In this document: positions 24,166-35,365 of the stretch, piece by piece
How the letters are laid out: every line of letters begins with the position of its first letter
Position numbering within the stretch: position 1 is the stretch's first letter
Assembly (NCBI RefSeq): GCF_910592395.1
Contig: NC_088319.1
Span: 8,928,001-8,992,000, forward strand
Length of the DNA stretch: 64,000 bases
From: Lineus longissimus
Lineage: Eukaryota; Nemertea; Pilidiophora; Heteronemertea; Lineidae
Reading direction: 5' to 3'
Position numbers and translations under genes: made by a program
Notes under the pieces: generated by a model
Seen by the model: only the letters and a program-made list of their open reading frames with translations
What the model was told of the DNA's origin: nothing
Database searches by the model: none

Positions 24166-25594
24166 ATGGTGGCCGCGTTTTTCGCACTCGAAGAAGAGAA
24201 TCGTCCGGCACTACGTCGAGAACGGATCTTTCGTGACCGAATCCATCCATTTGACAAATATGACGATGTGGACTTGCTTAAGCGATATAGGATGCCATGA
24301 CCCGTGCTGATGCAAGGTGTTGACCTATTGTATGACGATGTCGCACACCCCACGAACCGTTCACACGCTGTCCCCGCCTCATTGCAAGTTCTTAGTGCTA
24401 TTCGGTATTATGCAACGGGCAGCTTTCAGTTGACGGTGATACCGTGCATCTGAGCCAGCCAACTTTGTCTAGAATTGTAACGCGTGTTACTGACGCGCTA
24501 GCTCACAAAGCAAGTATTTTCATAAAGTTTCCATTCGATGAGGCCTCGCTAGATAGGATAAAGGAGGGATTCTACACAGACCGGCACAGGATACCAAATG
24601 TTGTAGGCGTGGTAGACGGCAGCTTAGTTTAAATCAAAAGTCCATCTATCAACGAGCCGTCATATGTTTGTCGTAAGGGCTTTCACGCAATCAACATTCA
24701 AGGGATCTGTACCAACGACTTGAAGTTCACTAGCATCGTTTCGTCTTGGCCTGGCAGTACGCACGATGCATTCATCTTGTCGAACTGTGAATTAAATCGG
24801 AAGCTACAACGAGGAGCTGTAAACGACGGTTTCTTACATGGTGACAAAGCTTATCCATTGCGCCCTTGGCTGTTAACTCCTATTCGTAGACCAGAGACCA
24901 ACTCCGAACTTAATTACAACCGGCACCATCAAAGAGCACGACAGAGGATTGAAGCAACGTTTGGCAGGTGGAAGACAAGATGGCTTTGCTTGAGTAAGGA
25001 TGATAAGTTCACCCATCTACATTAATCCTTACCCACAATGTCCACAACGTTAAACTTCAACCACCACTTCAGCTCAGGCTACGCCTGATCTCTGAAAACT
25101 GTCAAGGAAAATGATTTGGGCTCAAAACACTTCAGATGCCCATGGACACCATGAACATTTATCTAATTCAAAATTTCATTGCGATCTACCCTAACGGTAC
25201 TGTCAGCAGCATAAACTGGACGCGGAGAGGCACTTACTTCCTTCACTTCGTTTATTTTCCACCCTCTAAATCAAGACTGACTTGTCCTCACAATAGTTTC
25301 AATAGTACAAAGTTTACAATTCATCCGACTATCCGGTATTTATTACGTTTTTCTAACAGACAAATATCCTATGTTTCAGGTGGGGCACTTACTCTAAAAC
25401 CCGACAAGTGCTGCAAAGTTATTGTTGCGACACCCGTGTTACACAACATATGTGAGGAGCATGGCGTCCCTGTTCCTCCTGACGAACCGGTGAATGATGA
25501 AGATGCGCAAAACCTAGACGATGATGAACCATTTGGCGATGAAGACCGAGACGGTCAAAGAAGGAGGGCCGCACTTATCTGTGAACAGTTCTAA
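24166..25594 (+). pseudogene. Harbinger DDE nuclease (HARBI1-like), broken
   Basis: Begins MVAAFFALEEENRPALRRER. A frameshift follows at about 24297, after RYRMP. The next parts read MHLSQPTLSRIVTRVTDALA (helix-turn-helix-like), NVVGVVDGSLV (first catalytic Asp), an in-frame TAA at 24630-24632, then SWPGSTHDAFI (second Asp) and ARQRIEATFGRWKTRW (Glu). Exon 1 ends at 24994 with donor GTAAGG. Exon 2 starts at 25380 after TTTCAG and reads GALTLKPDKCCKVIVATPVL, then HNICEEHGVP, with an acidic tail to the stop at 25594. The intron phase fits (A|GT). Order and motifs match PIF/Harbinger nucleases. The frameshift and nonsense codon mean it is not active. Confidence 0.85.
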
Positions 25595-25752
25595 ACTAAA
25601 TCAAAGAGAGAAGAAAAATATGAGGTTAGCTTGACAAGCATTTACCATTTTTTACAACAGGCCTACCAGTAATTTTTATCAAATAATCAATTACATGTAT
25701 ACTCGTATTTCAATTGCTATGAAAACATGGTCAGCAATACACTTGTGTTATA

Positions 25753-27708
25753 TTACTTTAAACCGAAAGTTTCAAAGAGACTCTGTTTTTCCACGCTCGA
25801 TAATGCTGAACCTTTCTTCGATTTGGAGTCATCTTGCAGTGTAAACCGTTCTAGCAGTCGTGCAATCCTTTCAGTTGCTGCTGTCCTTCTAATTTCTAGC
25901 TGAAGACGTTCTCGTTCTATTTCCAGGCGTTCTTTTTCCACATCCAGCAAATCATTTCCGCATGAAGATTTCTTTAACGGGGTCTGCTGACGGTTAGGAG
26001 TCGGCGTGGATTTAGTTGCAGCCGGTGCACTTTTGCGAGTCTTCGAGGGGCTGGAAAATATATATCTCTTTAATAGACAAATTGTTGTATGTTGCTTTCT
26101 TCTAATGGCAATAATCAAGGTCTTCTTAGTGACATGGTTGTTCATTTTGTTCTACTCCATTACCTGAGATCCAATGAGAGCCGCCTATGCCAAATGCCAC
26201 ACTTGACAAAAAAGTTTCTACGTTCAATAAGAAATCAAAATTATAAGAGGCAGCGAAAAATTTTCAACTGAATTCTCAATCACCGATGAAACGGAGTGTT
26301 TTTTTTCCACGACGGTCTTATCGGATTTAGGGTGACAATGATAAATATATTACATGTAATTAATCTATGAGAGTTGATGAGTTTTTTAGCAATGAGATTT
26401 GGTCATATCTCAAGAATAATGCCTACCTGACGAAGAATCTCGGAGTAGTGTAGTCGAAGGAGAACGTGTCTTTCTGCTGATCACCATGTTTCCGGTCAGT
26501 TGGCAGCAAGTTGATGACTTGGGTGGTTTTGGCGGTGACGGACGCGACCTTGCTGACATCTCGGTTCCTCTGCCTTGGAAAAGTGACTTTTTGGCAGTTG
26601 CAGGAGTTCGAGCCTGATTGGTCTTGAAGTTAAAGGTTATAGTCGGTGATGTTGGCGGGATCGGCGATCTTGGGCTGTAAGTCGCAGTTGATGTCTTTCT
26701 TCTGCCTTTCGACGAAAGTGGTGGCGATCCTTTCCGGTTCCCAAAGCAAACCTCTTCGTCTCGGAGGAAAGTCGGAGAAGATGGTGGGGTCGGATCTGGG
26801 GATGCACTTTCAGGAACATCACTCTCGAAAAACCTTGGCGAATGCGGCCAAATTCCATAGGCAACCTGAAAAACCGGACACTTTCAGATGTATGATCGAT
26901 ATTTTTCCCATGCAAAATTCAGTAGGCCTATTCTTTTAATTTGGCTACTCAATGGGAGTGGGTAGCAAAAAGTCCGGGGTGGGAGTGGGTAGGTACCACT
27001 TTTGCGAATTTATTTTTCGTTCAATGAAACACGTTTTTCATCAGCTGGCGGCATTTGCGCGCCCGCTAAACCTGCTACTTTGTATCTTGTCAAAGAGGAT
27101 CCATTGATATTATCTAACAGCAAGGGAATGCCACAACCTAAAGCCATTTAGGCCCTGTAGAATTTCACTGATATATGTAGATGACTTCAAAAGGTAGGCC
27201 TACCGATAACGATAAGCTAAATGTAGAATAGAAAATGCAAACAATTAAATGCTGTGAAAATCTTTGAAGGTCGGGGATCAGACAAACGTTTGTCAGTGTT
27301 GATTCCACTTTCAATTCCTTAAACAAGGTCATCGCCTGACAGGCCAATGATCCGTTCCTCCATTTCAGTTAATGCTTCAGATCCTTGGTCTTCATCTCCT
27401 GACAGCGGCAAGTTTCCCGTCTCGTTCCTGTTCCCTCGGAGCCTGTTTGCCTTCCGTTTGGCTTTTAGTTTTAGATCGTCCCATTTTTTACGAAAAGTAT
27501 CGGTTTTCCTAACTACATCAGAAATGGCATTTACTCCACGAGTGATTTCATTCCACACTTTCTTTCTTTTTTCACACGACACAGTGTCATTTAGTTTGCT
27601 TGAAATAACCATATAATTCAACTCTACCAAATCTACCAACTTCCCAACTTCCTTGCTGGTGAAGTTTGCTCCGCGGGCTCTCTTCCCTGCAGACATTGTG
27701 GCTGCCAA
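25753..27708 (-). CDS. Harbinger Myb/SANT-like DNA-binding protein (multi-exon)
   Basis: Exon 1 (27708 to about 27308) reads MAATMSAGKRARGANFTSKE, then VGKLVDLVELNYMVI, with TFRKKWDDLKLKAKRK. This is the Myb/SANT-like fold that directs Harbinger nucleases to their ends. A proline/serine-rich middle segment (about 26870-26440, FFESDVPESASPDPTPPSSP) and a C-terminal coiled coil (about 26055-25756, EKERLEIERERLQLEIRRTA, ending ETFGLK) follow. The exon boundaries are my inference. The exon 1 donor is weak, and an in-frame TAA appears at about 27318 if it is not spliced. Divergent or convergent placement opposite the nuclease gene is usual for this superfamily. Confidence 0.6.
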
Positions 27709-27966
27709 TTCGGAAATGAAACATATGTGCCAGAAATGAAGTTGAGTTGACGAGTTACATCATCTCACGGCTCGCAATGGGCGAATATCCGCATAAAGGC
27801 CAATAAAGTATTGAACATTTACGTGTGACTTAGTTACGCATTACACACAGCGGGTTTCGTGAATAAAGCGTAACTGATACGTAACTCTTGCGGAAAGTTA
27901 GGTTACGCATGACTTAAGTATGCGCAAATCACTCAATTTACGCAACCTTTGTGAATAAGGTCCCAG

Positions 27967-28479
27967 CTCTATTAGTATGGTTCGTTCGTTCTTGGATATT
28001 CTAGGAGTGCTGTCGGCATAGTTCTTTTCAGTAGGCGGAGGAGGGAGAAGAAGTTTTTCTATCATTGGACCAGCAGTTGCTATTGAGTCAGCGGGAGCAT
28101 CATAACCCAACGTCACGTCATCTTCTAAAGTACTGGTATTCTCGATTTCTATCTTAAGTCTCTTCTTTTCGGGTTCTTGTGTTTCGGGGTCCCCAACAGA
28201 TACCTCAACGTCGTCGGGGAGATCCTCCGACGTGCCAATATCTAACCCTAGTGGATCCCTCTGGTCGAGAATCCCTATTTCATTGAACTCTTCTTTGGTC
28301 AAAGTGGAGCGGACAGGGGACGAAACCTGTGCCCGGTCCACTTTGAGTATTCTGGACTCAAAGTCGGCGTTTGTCATAACTAGATGTGTCCCTCCCATCT
28401 TAGAAACGTTTTCTATGTCTACAGCATGAATCCGTCGTAAATGACGTTCTGCCCCTCCTCGGTACATATGCATCAACAA
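27967..28479 (-). CDS. Gypsy ORF downstream of integrase, N-terminal part
   Basis: Open frame just after the pol stop, beginning with the histidine/arginine-rich MYRGGAERHLRRIHAVDIEN. It continues with an acidic segment (PLGLDIGTSEDLPDDVEVSV) and NERTILIELG at the Harbinger junction. It has no transmembrane segment, signal peptide or CCHC motif, so it does not look like an envelope gene. The same reading frame continues on the other side of the Harbinger insertion (23947-23762), giving a protein of about 230 residues. The function is unknown to me. Confidence 0.55.
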
Positions 28480-28505
28480 AGAATTATGAATGCCACTTCA
28501 TTAAG

Positions 28506-31500
28506 TTAATGCTTAAGAGCCACCTTGGCCCATGACAGGATCTGCCTGCCTTGATAGGGTTTCAACCGATTATGGTGAAGCACTTTTCTCTTGCCCTCAG
28601 CATTTAATTGTATACTATAATCTAAATCATTTAATTTCTCTACCACTAGGTAGGGACCCTCGTATGGGCATCTCAGTTTTGGGGTGATATGTAATTGTGT
28701 CAGATCCGACAACACCCAAACCATATCCCCTTTTTTGTATTTGACAAGAGTGGACTTTGCATCATAAACTTCCTCTTGTCTTTTTGCCATCTTTTGTAAA
28801 TGTTCCCTTGCAAGATCATGGGCCTTCAGGAAACGCTCCTGAATAAGGGAAACATATTCTCCATAACTATTGATCTCTTCCTCTGGGTGCACCTTACCAG
28901 TACCAAACATGAGCTCAGCAGGCAAGCGAACCTCTCTGCCTAACATTAGCAGGTTGGGACTCATGCCAGTTGACTCATGAGGGGTGGCCCGGTAAGCTGC
29001 AGCCAGACATCCCAGATTTAAGTCCCAATTTCTCTGTTGGCCTTTTAGGTATGCTTTTATCATTCTAATCAGAGTGGAGTTAAACCTCTCGGTTTGCCCA
29101 TTATAGATTGGATGACCCGGCGAGGTCCTGGTTTTCCGAATTTCCAACAATTTGCATAACTCTGCAAAAAGATTGCTTTCATAGTTTCTACCTTGATCGC
29201 TATGTATATCTAGAGGACAACCGAACCTGGCAATCACTTCGTTCAAAATTCTATCTGCACATGTCTTTGCTGTCTGATCAGGAACTGCGAAAATCTCTAC
29301 CCATTTTGTAAAATGGTCATTAACCACTAGAACGAAGCAGTTACCCCGTTCTGTCTCTGGTAGTGGGCCTAGTATGTCTGTTGATAGACGATCGAGGGGA
29401 CCACCTACTGGCATAGACCCTAGAGGAGCCCTGGGTTTTTTGCCTGAAGGTTTTACCCTGGAACATGTATCACACTTAATAACCCATAGGTTAACGTCCT
29501 CACGGATTCCAAACCAGTAGAAATTTCTCAGTAACTTCTCACAGGTTTTCCTTCTACCTAGATGGCCTGAGAGGAGCCCATCATGGCAATGGTGAAGAAC
29601 CTCCGACTTAAGTGTTCTCGGGACAATAAGTTGAAGGTATTCTCCTGAATCGTCTCGTTTGGTAAACTTCCGGAACAGCACACCGTTTTGAACAACAATA
29701 ATTCCAGTAATGCCTGGTGGCATGACTGCAGGAACAAACCATGCTTCCAAAAGGGCGGTTGCCTTTCTCGACCCAAGTCAAAATTGGTCCTATGTCTGGA
29801 TCTCTCTTCTGCAAGTTACGTAGCTTGGTGTAGTCATAAGACACTGTCCAGGTAGGCAGGGCGTACAAACTGTCCTGTCTAGTGGTGGCACGCCTGGAGG
29901 TCTCTGGAGGTTTGTACCAAGAACTCTGCATGTCGATTGATCTTTTCTCACATTTCTTACATGGTCCACAGCTTAGTGTGTTATCTACATCTGGGCATTG
30001 GCAGTCTCTAGGATTGGGACACCTACTCAAACTATCAGCATTCTGATGTTTGCTTCCCTTTCGATACTCAATCGCAAAGTCATACTGAGACAAGATTTCA
30101 ATCCATCTGGCAATCATTCCTTTTGGCTCCTTCATGCTGAAAAGCCAGGAAAGCGCTTGATGATCACTTCTCACCAAGAAGCGTCACCCCAACAGATATA
30201 TTCGGTAGTGTTCAACAAAGTTTTTTATAGCTAGCAATTCCCTATGTGTAACGCAGTAATTCCTTTCTGCCTTGTTCAATGATTTACTACCGTATGCTAT
30301 GACCTTCTCATTGCCGTCTTGCTCCTGAGAGAGAACAGCCCCTATGGTGGAATCACTTGCATCAGTGTCTAGAATGAACAGACCCTCGTGCCGTGGGTAC
30401 GCCATGACATGAGGACTGGTCAGAACGGCCTTCAATTTCTCAAAAGCTTCGGTGCATTCTTCCGTCCAGCGGAAAGAAATACCGTCCCTAGTTAAGGCAA
30501 CTAGAGGTTGCACAATCTCCGAGTACCCTTTAATAAATCTACGGTAGTAGCTCCCAAGAGCTACTAGTCCCTTCACCTGTTTTGCATTTGTTGGGGTTGG
30601 CCAGTTTACCAACTTTGCCACATTGTCCGGATTCGGTAACATTCCCTTATCACTGATTATATGACCCAAAAATACTACCTCTGTTTTGAACAGAAAACAC
30701 TTTCTAGGTTTTAGCTTTAGGCCTGACAGTCTGATCCGCTGAAACACTTCCTCTAAACGCTCCAAGAGAGTATCAAAGTCAGGAGCATGTACTATAATAT
30801 CATCGAGATATATTACACACGTGGTCCACTGAAGGCCACCTAAAATGCACTCCATCAGTCTCTGGAAGGTAGCCGGTGCATTGAAAAGACCAAAAGGCAT
30901 TGTTGTGCACTCAAATAAGCCATATTTGGTACAGAATGCAGTTTTCGGTATATCACTAGACCTAACAGGTACCTGTTGGTACGCAGAAATGACATCAATA
31001 GTTGCAAAGACTTTTGCTCCCGAGAGCGAATCAAAACAGCTCTGTGCCAGTGGTAATGGAAATGAATCCTTAACAGTGACAGAGTTAACGTTGCCTTAAA
31101 TCAATACAAGTTCTCAGGGAACCATCCTTCTTCTTCACTAAAACAAGTGGACTAGCCCATGGAGAGGTCAAAGGCCTAGCTACCCTTTGACGCAACATTT
31201 TTTCACCACTTTTCTTCTCATCTGTTTCATAGGCCAACGGTGTCTTACGAGGAGGTTGTTTCTTGGGCCTAGCATTACCAGTATCTATGGTATGTTCTAC
31301 GAGATTAGTTAAGCCTAGGTCATCATCATCTTTAGAAAATATATCTTGCTAATCATGCAACAACTTGGCTACTTTTGCCCTTTCTTTACGGGTGCGCCCG
31401 TTCACCGCATCTTCAAATATAAGGCTACTAAATGAGGAGGTACTTTCTTAAGCTCCTCGTGCGAACTAGTATTCGTGCCTCTTACATTACAAGTTTTTAC

Positions 31501-32751
31501 CGCTATTTGTGGCAAAGGCTTTTCCTGCACCACCAGTCTCTGAGCATAATCAAAACTATCTCTTAGTTCAGGGTTTTCTTCTTTTACAATTGTACGTACA
31601 GTCTCATTTACCTCTTCCACAACACCTACGGTCATGTCTTGTTTAATGGATTGGTCAGAGCCAAGAGGGTTAATGATTCTCACTTTAACAGTAACGTTAT
31701 TATTTACATCATTAACAAGGCATTTGGCAGCAACAAGTCCAGTCCTCTCAGAGAAGAGTGGACATGCCTCCACCAAAAGACTACAATTGTCATTCTCACT
31801 TGAGCCCGTCTCAACAAAAGCATCAATGATGACTTCACTGAACCCTGGAACAACATAGTGATCCGCAGTGAACAATCTTCTTGCCCGGTGCGGAATCCCC
31901 ACTTGCTCCAGGGGAATGGTGACACCACCAAGGATGAGTTTGTCCTTGCTCAATAACAGGTCTGCGCGTCCAGTCGGATCCTGCTACAGCACATCAGCTC
32001 CTAACAACACTTCATCTTCGATGTCCGCAATGAGTAGCGTTTTCTCCATTCTCAAAGGTCCCAACATTAATTCAAATACGGCTTCACCATGATGGGGAAT
32101 TTTCCCCCCATCAGCATTGGTCATTATTATCTTACTACTGGTGCGTACCATTTTCGATCGTGTGTCAGAAGGTATTCGTTCAAAAACCTTGTGAGAGACG
32201 ATAGTCCTGGTAGCCCCAGTGTCAACGGTAAACAATACATCAGCTTCTTGAACTGATCCCCGAACATAAACACCATCAAATTTTGGCCTTTGACGTCTGA
32301 AAACTAGAATCTCTTCAACATGATCAGATTCCACTGTTACTGGACTAACAACTGTAGTATCGCAATCCTCAGCGCTTGGTGGAGGAGATAGGCCTCTGCT
32401 CTCGTCTCCACCCTCGCCCAAGGCATCCGAACTAGAGATATCTTTATTTACAACATTTGGACGCTCAAGTGGGCTTGTCTCCACCCCTTTTGGTCTAGGG
32501 TTTTCCATACTATCTAAGTGCGAAGCAGGGGAACCCCCAGGTGCCTCCACTGCAGTCATCCAATCAATCTTGTCTCTAACCCCTATACCCTCAGGTGGGC
32601 CTTGCGCCACCACTTTTGGTATTGGGCTTTCACTTAAACTACATGTACTAATAAGATCAACATTGTTATGAAAGTTGGGCCTGATTTCGAACACTTTATC
32701 ATTTGAACTAGTGTCTGCAGTAGTCCCGACTGTCCCACGACCCTCAGGCAC
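28506..32751 (-). pseudogene. pol: gypsy pol: protease, RT, RNase H, integrase
   Basis: The frame opens about 8 nt before the gag stop, one base forward of gag. Protease: LFTVDTGATRTIVSH (DTGA) near 32230. RT: MPFGLFNAPATFQRLMECIL and VIYLDDIIVHAPDF (YLDD) near 30900-30790. RNase H: FILDTDASDSTIGAVLSQ near 30390. Integrase: zinc-binding HCHDGLLSGHLGRRKTCEKL with CDTCSRVK, then DRLSTDILGPLPE, IHSDQGRNYESN and NGQTERFNSTLI (DDE). Visible lesions: TAG at about 31984 between protease and RT, a shift near 31410, TAG near 31347, TGA at about 30184 in RNase H, and a shift near 29770. Domain order (IN after RNase H) is that of Ty3/gypsy. The clade was not determined. Confidence 0.9.
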
Positions 32752-32755
32752 GGTC

Positions 32756-35044
32756 TCACCTAGTTAATACCGACGGTGGTTGCCCCACTCTGAAACCTGG
32801 AGCAGTGGCTGACAGGCTACTTGGCATGCCTGCAATCCCTGGTCCATATTCAGAGTTTCCTGGGTACACAAGATTAGTAGTGCCATTTGACCCATTTCTT
32901 TGAGAGTTCACCTGATTAATTGCCCCTGGCCTCAAAACCTGACTTGGTAGATTTGCAATCATCTGGTGGTACTGCTCACAAAATCGCGCTGTGTGCCCCA
33001 TGAGTCCACAAGTATAGCAAGGTACCAAAGTGGACCTGGTCCCCTGATGCCCGGAACCATTATTATCGTAATCTTGGTTTTTATAATTACTATTCTGCCG
33101 AATATCTTGGCTGCCATTCTGGCGATAGTTTTTTCTTCCACCTCCCCCCTTGGACTTTTCTTGATTCTGACTATGGAATCGAGAATCAGATTGACCTCCA
33201 CTTGGAGTCCCCACACCCTTTTCAAATATGGTGCCACCGATCTTACTTACAACTTTATCCAATGCTAATTCTACCTGAGAGACCAGTCCAGAGCGATCAG
33301 GCTGACTTTGTGATTGAGTCTGGGGTGCTGTCTGAGGTAAAGGTTTGCTGGTTATAGATGTACTCCCCTTAACTTCATTCTGATTGCGGGTTACCCTACG
33401 AACAGGTGCATCCTCATTATTTTCCCTTGTCTGCTCATCCCCTGACTCGTCTGTACTTTCCGTGTCGGGCCTTACCATGTCAAGCCTTCTAGCGGCGCGG
33501 CGCGAGCGTTTGCCTTCAGATTCTGTAGATGTACTGGAGCGACGGGTTTCAATGAAGTTAACCACATCAGCAACAGCCACGTCAATATCTGCGGGGGACT
33601 TAACAAATTCAACTTGTACTTTTACTTCTTCATCTTGCAGACCATCAAAGAAGCGCCTGAGGAGGTCCTCACGGCGAGTCTTGAGGTCTCTACCTGAGTG
33701 GGCCTTATCGTACAACCGCTTGAGTTCCGCTGCATAACCCTCTATGCTCTCTCCTGGCTTTTGGTTTCGGTTCGCGAATTGTAACCCATACGTCTTGGAA
33801 GACTCAACTTTCCTAAACCTATGGCCCAGTTCTTTCACTAACAAACCAAAGTTCCCCCTCACGATTTCACTAAGTTGTCCAAAAACAAAGTCTCCCGCTT
33901 TGCCTTGAAGCTTTGGCAAAATCTCATCTACTTTATCTTCATCGGACCACTTCATTCTATTTGCTATGTCGTTAAATCGGTTGATCCAAACCTCCCATTG
34001 CTCAGTGCCAGTGAACGATGGAATTTTGGGTCTTTTAAGACGCAAAGATTCCCTATTACTAGAAGATTTCGCGATGGAAGTGGAGGAGACAACACCACTG
34101 AGAGTCTTAGTTGAACTATGGTCAGAGGCAGAACTTTCATCATCAGAGTCATCAACATTTACTGCATGTAATGTCTTTGAGTCAGACTTTGAAATTGTGC
34201 TGTGATCACTCTCAAGCTGAAGTCTAGTCAGATGGGCATCTAATACCGTCTTCGAAATGGAGTCCAACTTTTTCTCAACCTCAGTAAACCCAGCCTTCAT
34301 TCCAAGAGATATGGCCTTGGTAACTGCCAATGTCTCATCCCCTTTAATAACACTATCTTGTGTAAGTTTGTATGTCAGTTTGGTTACATCTCGCACTTCA
34401 GTAACATTGTGACCAAGTTTATTCTGACCCTCACTCAAATCATGACTGAGTTCAGCCTGATGAGTCATAATTTCTACTTTGTCCTGCTTCCTATAGGCCC
34501 TGTGTTCTTTGTTAGCTTGCTGTATCTCCCTAAGTAATTCAGAATTGGCCTGCATTAATCCTCCCTGCACCACCATCAACTGTTCAAACCTTTGATCCTG
34601 CTTACTCTGCTGATCGATCTGGCGAGTTATTGCGCCACAAAGGTTGGTTAATAAACCTTGGAATACCTCCATTCCATTACCCACTGGTAGGCCTACAGAG
34701 TGATCATTGTCACTTACGTCAGATGAGCCTGTCCCAACTTCTGGGAGGTCTAGGCCTAGATTTGCATCGACGTCACCTGCACCAGTAGGCCTATTCGGCT
34801 CCTGATTACTTTTGACCGGTACAGAGACAGTGCCTTGATCACAAATGACAGTGTCCAATACAGCCAATTCAGGCCCCGCTAGCGTTTCATTCTCTTGCCT
34901 AGAAGTATCTGCAGTTTCTGAATTCTGTTTCTCAGTCTCACTGACCATTTCTATTGTCTCAACATCAACAAAATCTTCACAATCACTCTCAAGTATTTCC
35001 TTGTTTTCCCCTGCAATTTTATTTGTTCGCCTTCCCCTCGCCAT
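32756..35044 (-). CDS. gag: gypsy gag polyprotein (762 aa, intact frame)
   Basis: I chose the ATG at 35044 (MARGRRTNKIAGENKEILES) because the upstream extension lies in LTR and primer-binding sequence. An acidic N-terminus is followed by a long region with coiled-coil character (MQANSELLREIQQANKEHRA). The central capsid-like part reads EQWEVWINRFNDIANRMKWS, with LGHRFRKVESSKTYGLQFAN and KPGESIEGYAAELKRLYDKA, as in retrotransposon gag. A CCHC zinc knuckle CYTCGLMGHTARFC lies near the C-terminus. The frame is uninterrupted over 762 codons, in contrast to pol. It packages RNA in the cytoplasmic particle of such elements. Confidence 0.85.
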   Translation of the reverse strand: MARGRRTNKIAGENKEILESDCEDFVDVETIEMVSETEKQNSETADTSRQENETLAGPELAVLDTVICDQGTVSVPVKSNQEPNRPTGAGDVDANLGLDLPEVGTGSSDVSDNDHSVGLPVGNGMEVFQGLLTNLCGAITRQIDQQSKQDQRFEQLMVVQGGLMQANSELLREIQQANKEHRAYRKQDKVEIMTHQAELSHDLSEGQNKLGHNVTEVRDVTKLTYKLTQDSVIKGDETLAVTKAISLGMKAGFTEVEKKLDSISKTVLDAHLTRLQLESDHSTISKSDSKTLHAVNVDDSDDESSASDHSSTKTLSGVVSSTSIAKSSSNRESLRLKRPKIPSFTGTEQWEVWINRFNDIANRMKWSDEDKVDEILPKLQGKAGDFVFGQLSEIVRGNFGLLVKELGHRFRKVESSKTYGLQFANRNQKPGESIEGYAAELKRLYDKAHSGRDLKTRREDLLRRFFDGLQDEEVKVQVEFVKSPADIDVAVADVVNFIETRRSSTSTESEGKRSRRAARRLDMVRPDTESTDESGDEQTRENNEDAPVRRVTRNQNEVKGSTSITSKPLPQTAPQTQSQSQPDRSGLVSQVELALDKVVSKIGGTIFEKGVGTPSGGQSDSRFHSQNQEKSKGGGGRKNYRQNGSQDIRQNSNYKNQDYDNNGSGHQGTRSTLVPCYTCGLMGHTARFCEQYHQMIANLPSQVLRPGAINQVNSQRNGSNGTTNLVYPGNSEYGPGIAGMPSSLSATAPGFRVGQPPSVLTR

Positions 35045-35115
35045 TGTTACTCTGAGTTCACTCTCACAAGATCTCAAGATAAAAAAATCAAAAGATCCCA
35101 CCGCTGTCACCAAAA

Positions 35116-35229
35116 TGTTACGAATAACCAACTCAACTGAACCCAGAAGGCGAATAAACAATCAACTTTACTTCTTTATTAGATGTCAACAATTATTATA
35201 TACTGTTCTGGGGGGGTGATTTGGGGAAG
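35116..35229 (-). repeat. Truncated 5' LTR of the gypsy element
   Basis: Starts TGTTACGAATAACCAACTCA and matches the 3' LTR for 114 bp up to GGTGATTTGGGGAAGA. It then switches abruptly to LINE sequence (TGCCATGATCAATATGC). About 640 bp of LTR is missing, so the left flank and target duplication cannot be checked. Confidence 0.85.
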
Positions 35230-35365
35230 ATGCCATGATCAATATGCAGATGAGGGTGAAAAGGTAATTCATAATCTTAATATGCAGTTGTTTAATATTT
35301 GAAAGGCTCTCTTACCTGGCGAGGTACGCCTTGTTCGTGATGTCACTCCCAAGTTGGGCTTTTTG

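Larger units (their letters stand above)
23948..27963. mobile_element. PIF/Harbinger DNA transposon (two-gene, degenerate)
   Basis: Terminal inverted repeats GGACCTTATTCACAAA(A)GG occur at both ends. Flanking triplets are CGG (23945-23947) and CAG (27964-27966), compatible with a 3-bp target duplication that has since mutated. It carries the two genes typical of the superfamily: a DDE nuclease on the plus strand (24166-25594) and a Myb/SANT-type DNA-binding protein on the minus strand (27708-25753). It inserted in the gypsy ORF downstream of integrase, whose frame continues on either side. Confidence 0.9.
21491..35229 (-). mobile_element. Degenerate Ty3/gypsy LTR retrotransposon with nested insertions
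   Basis: Minus-strand element. The 3' LTR spans 21491-23354 and the remnant of the 5' LTR spans 35116-35229. The two share TGTTACGAATAACCAACTCA and about 114 bp of following text. Order on the minus strand: LTR, primer-binding-type site TGGTGACAGCGG just inside (about 35100-35113), gag, protease, reverse transcriptase, RNase H, integrase, an extra ORF, the polypurine tract AAGGGGGGAG (23357-23366), LTR. The LTR starts TGTAATG and ends CGTAACA. A Harbinger element (23948-27963) and a half-site repeat (22080-23193) are nested within it. pol carries several nonsense and frameshift changes, so the copy is dead. Confidence 0.9.

Noticed and set aside
27964-28479. Envelope gene of an errantivirus
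   Set aside because: No signal peptide, transmembrane segment or cysteine pattern; acidic soluble protein instead.
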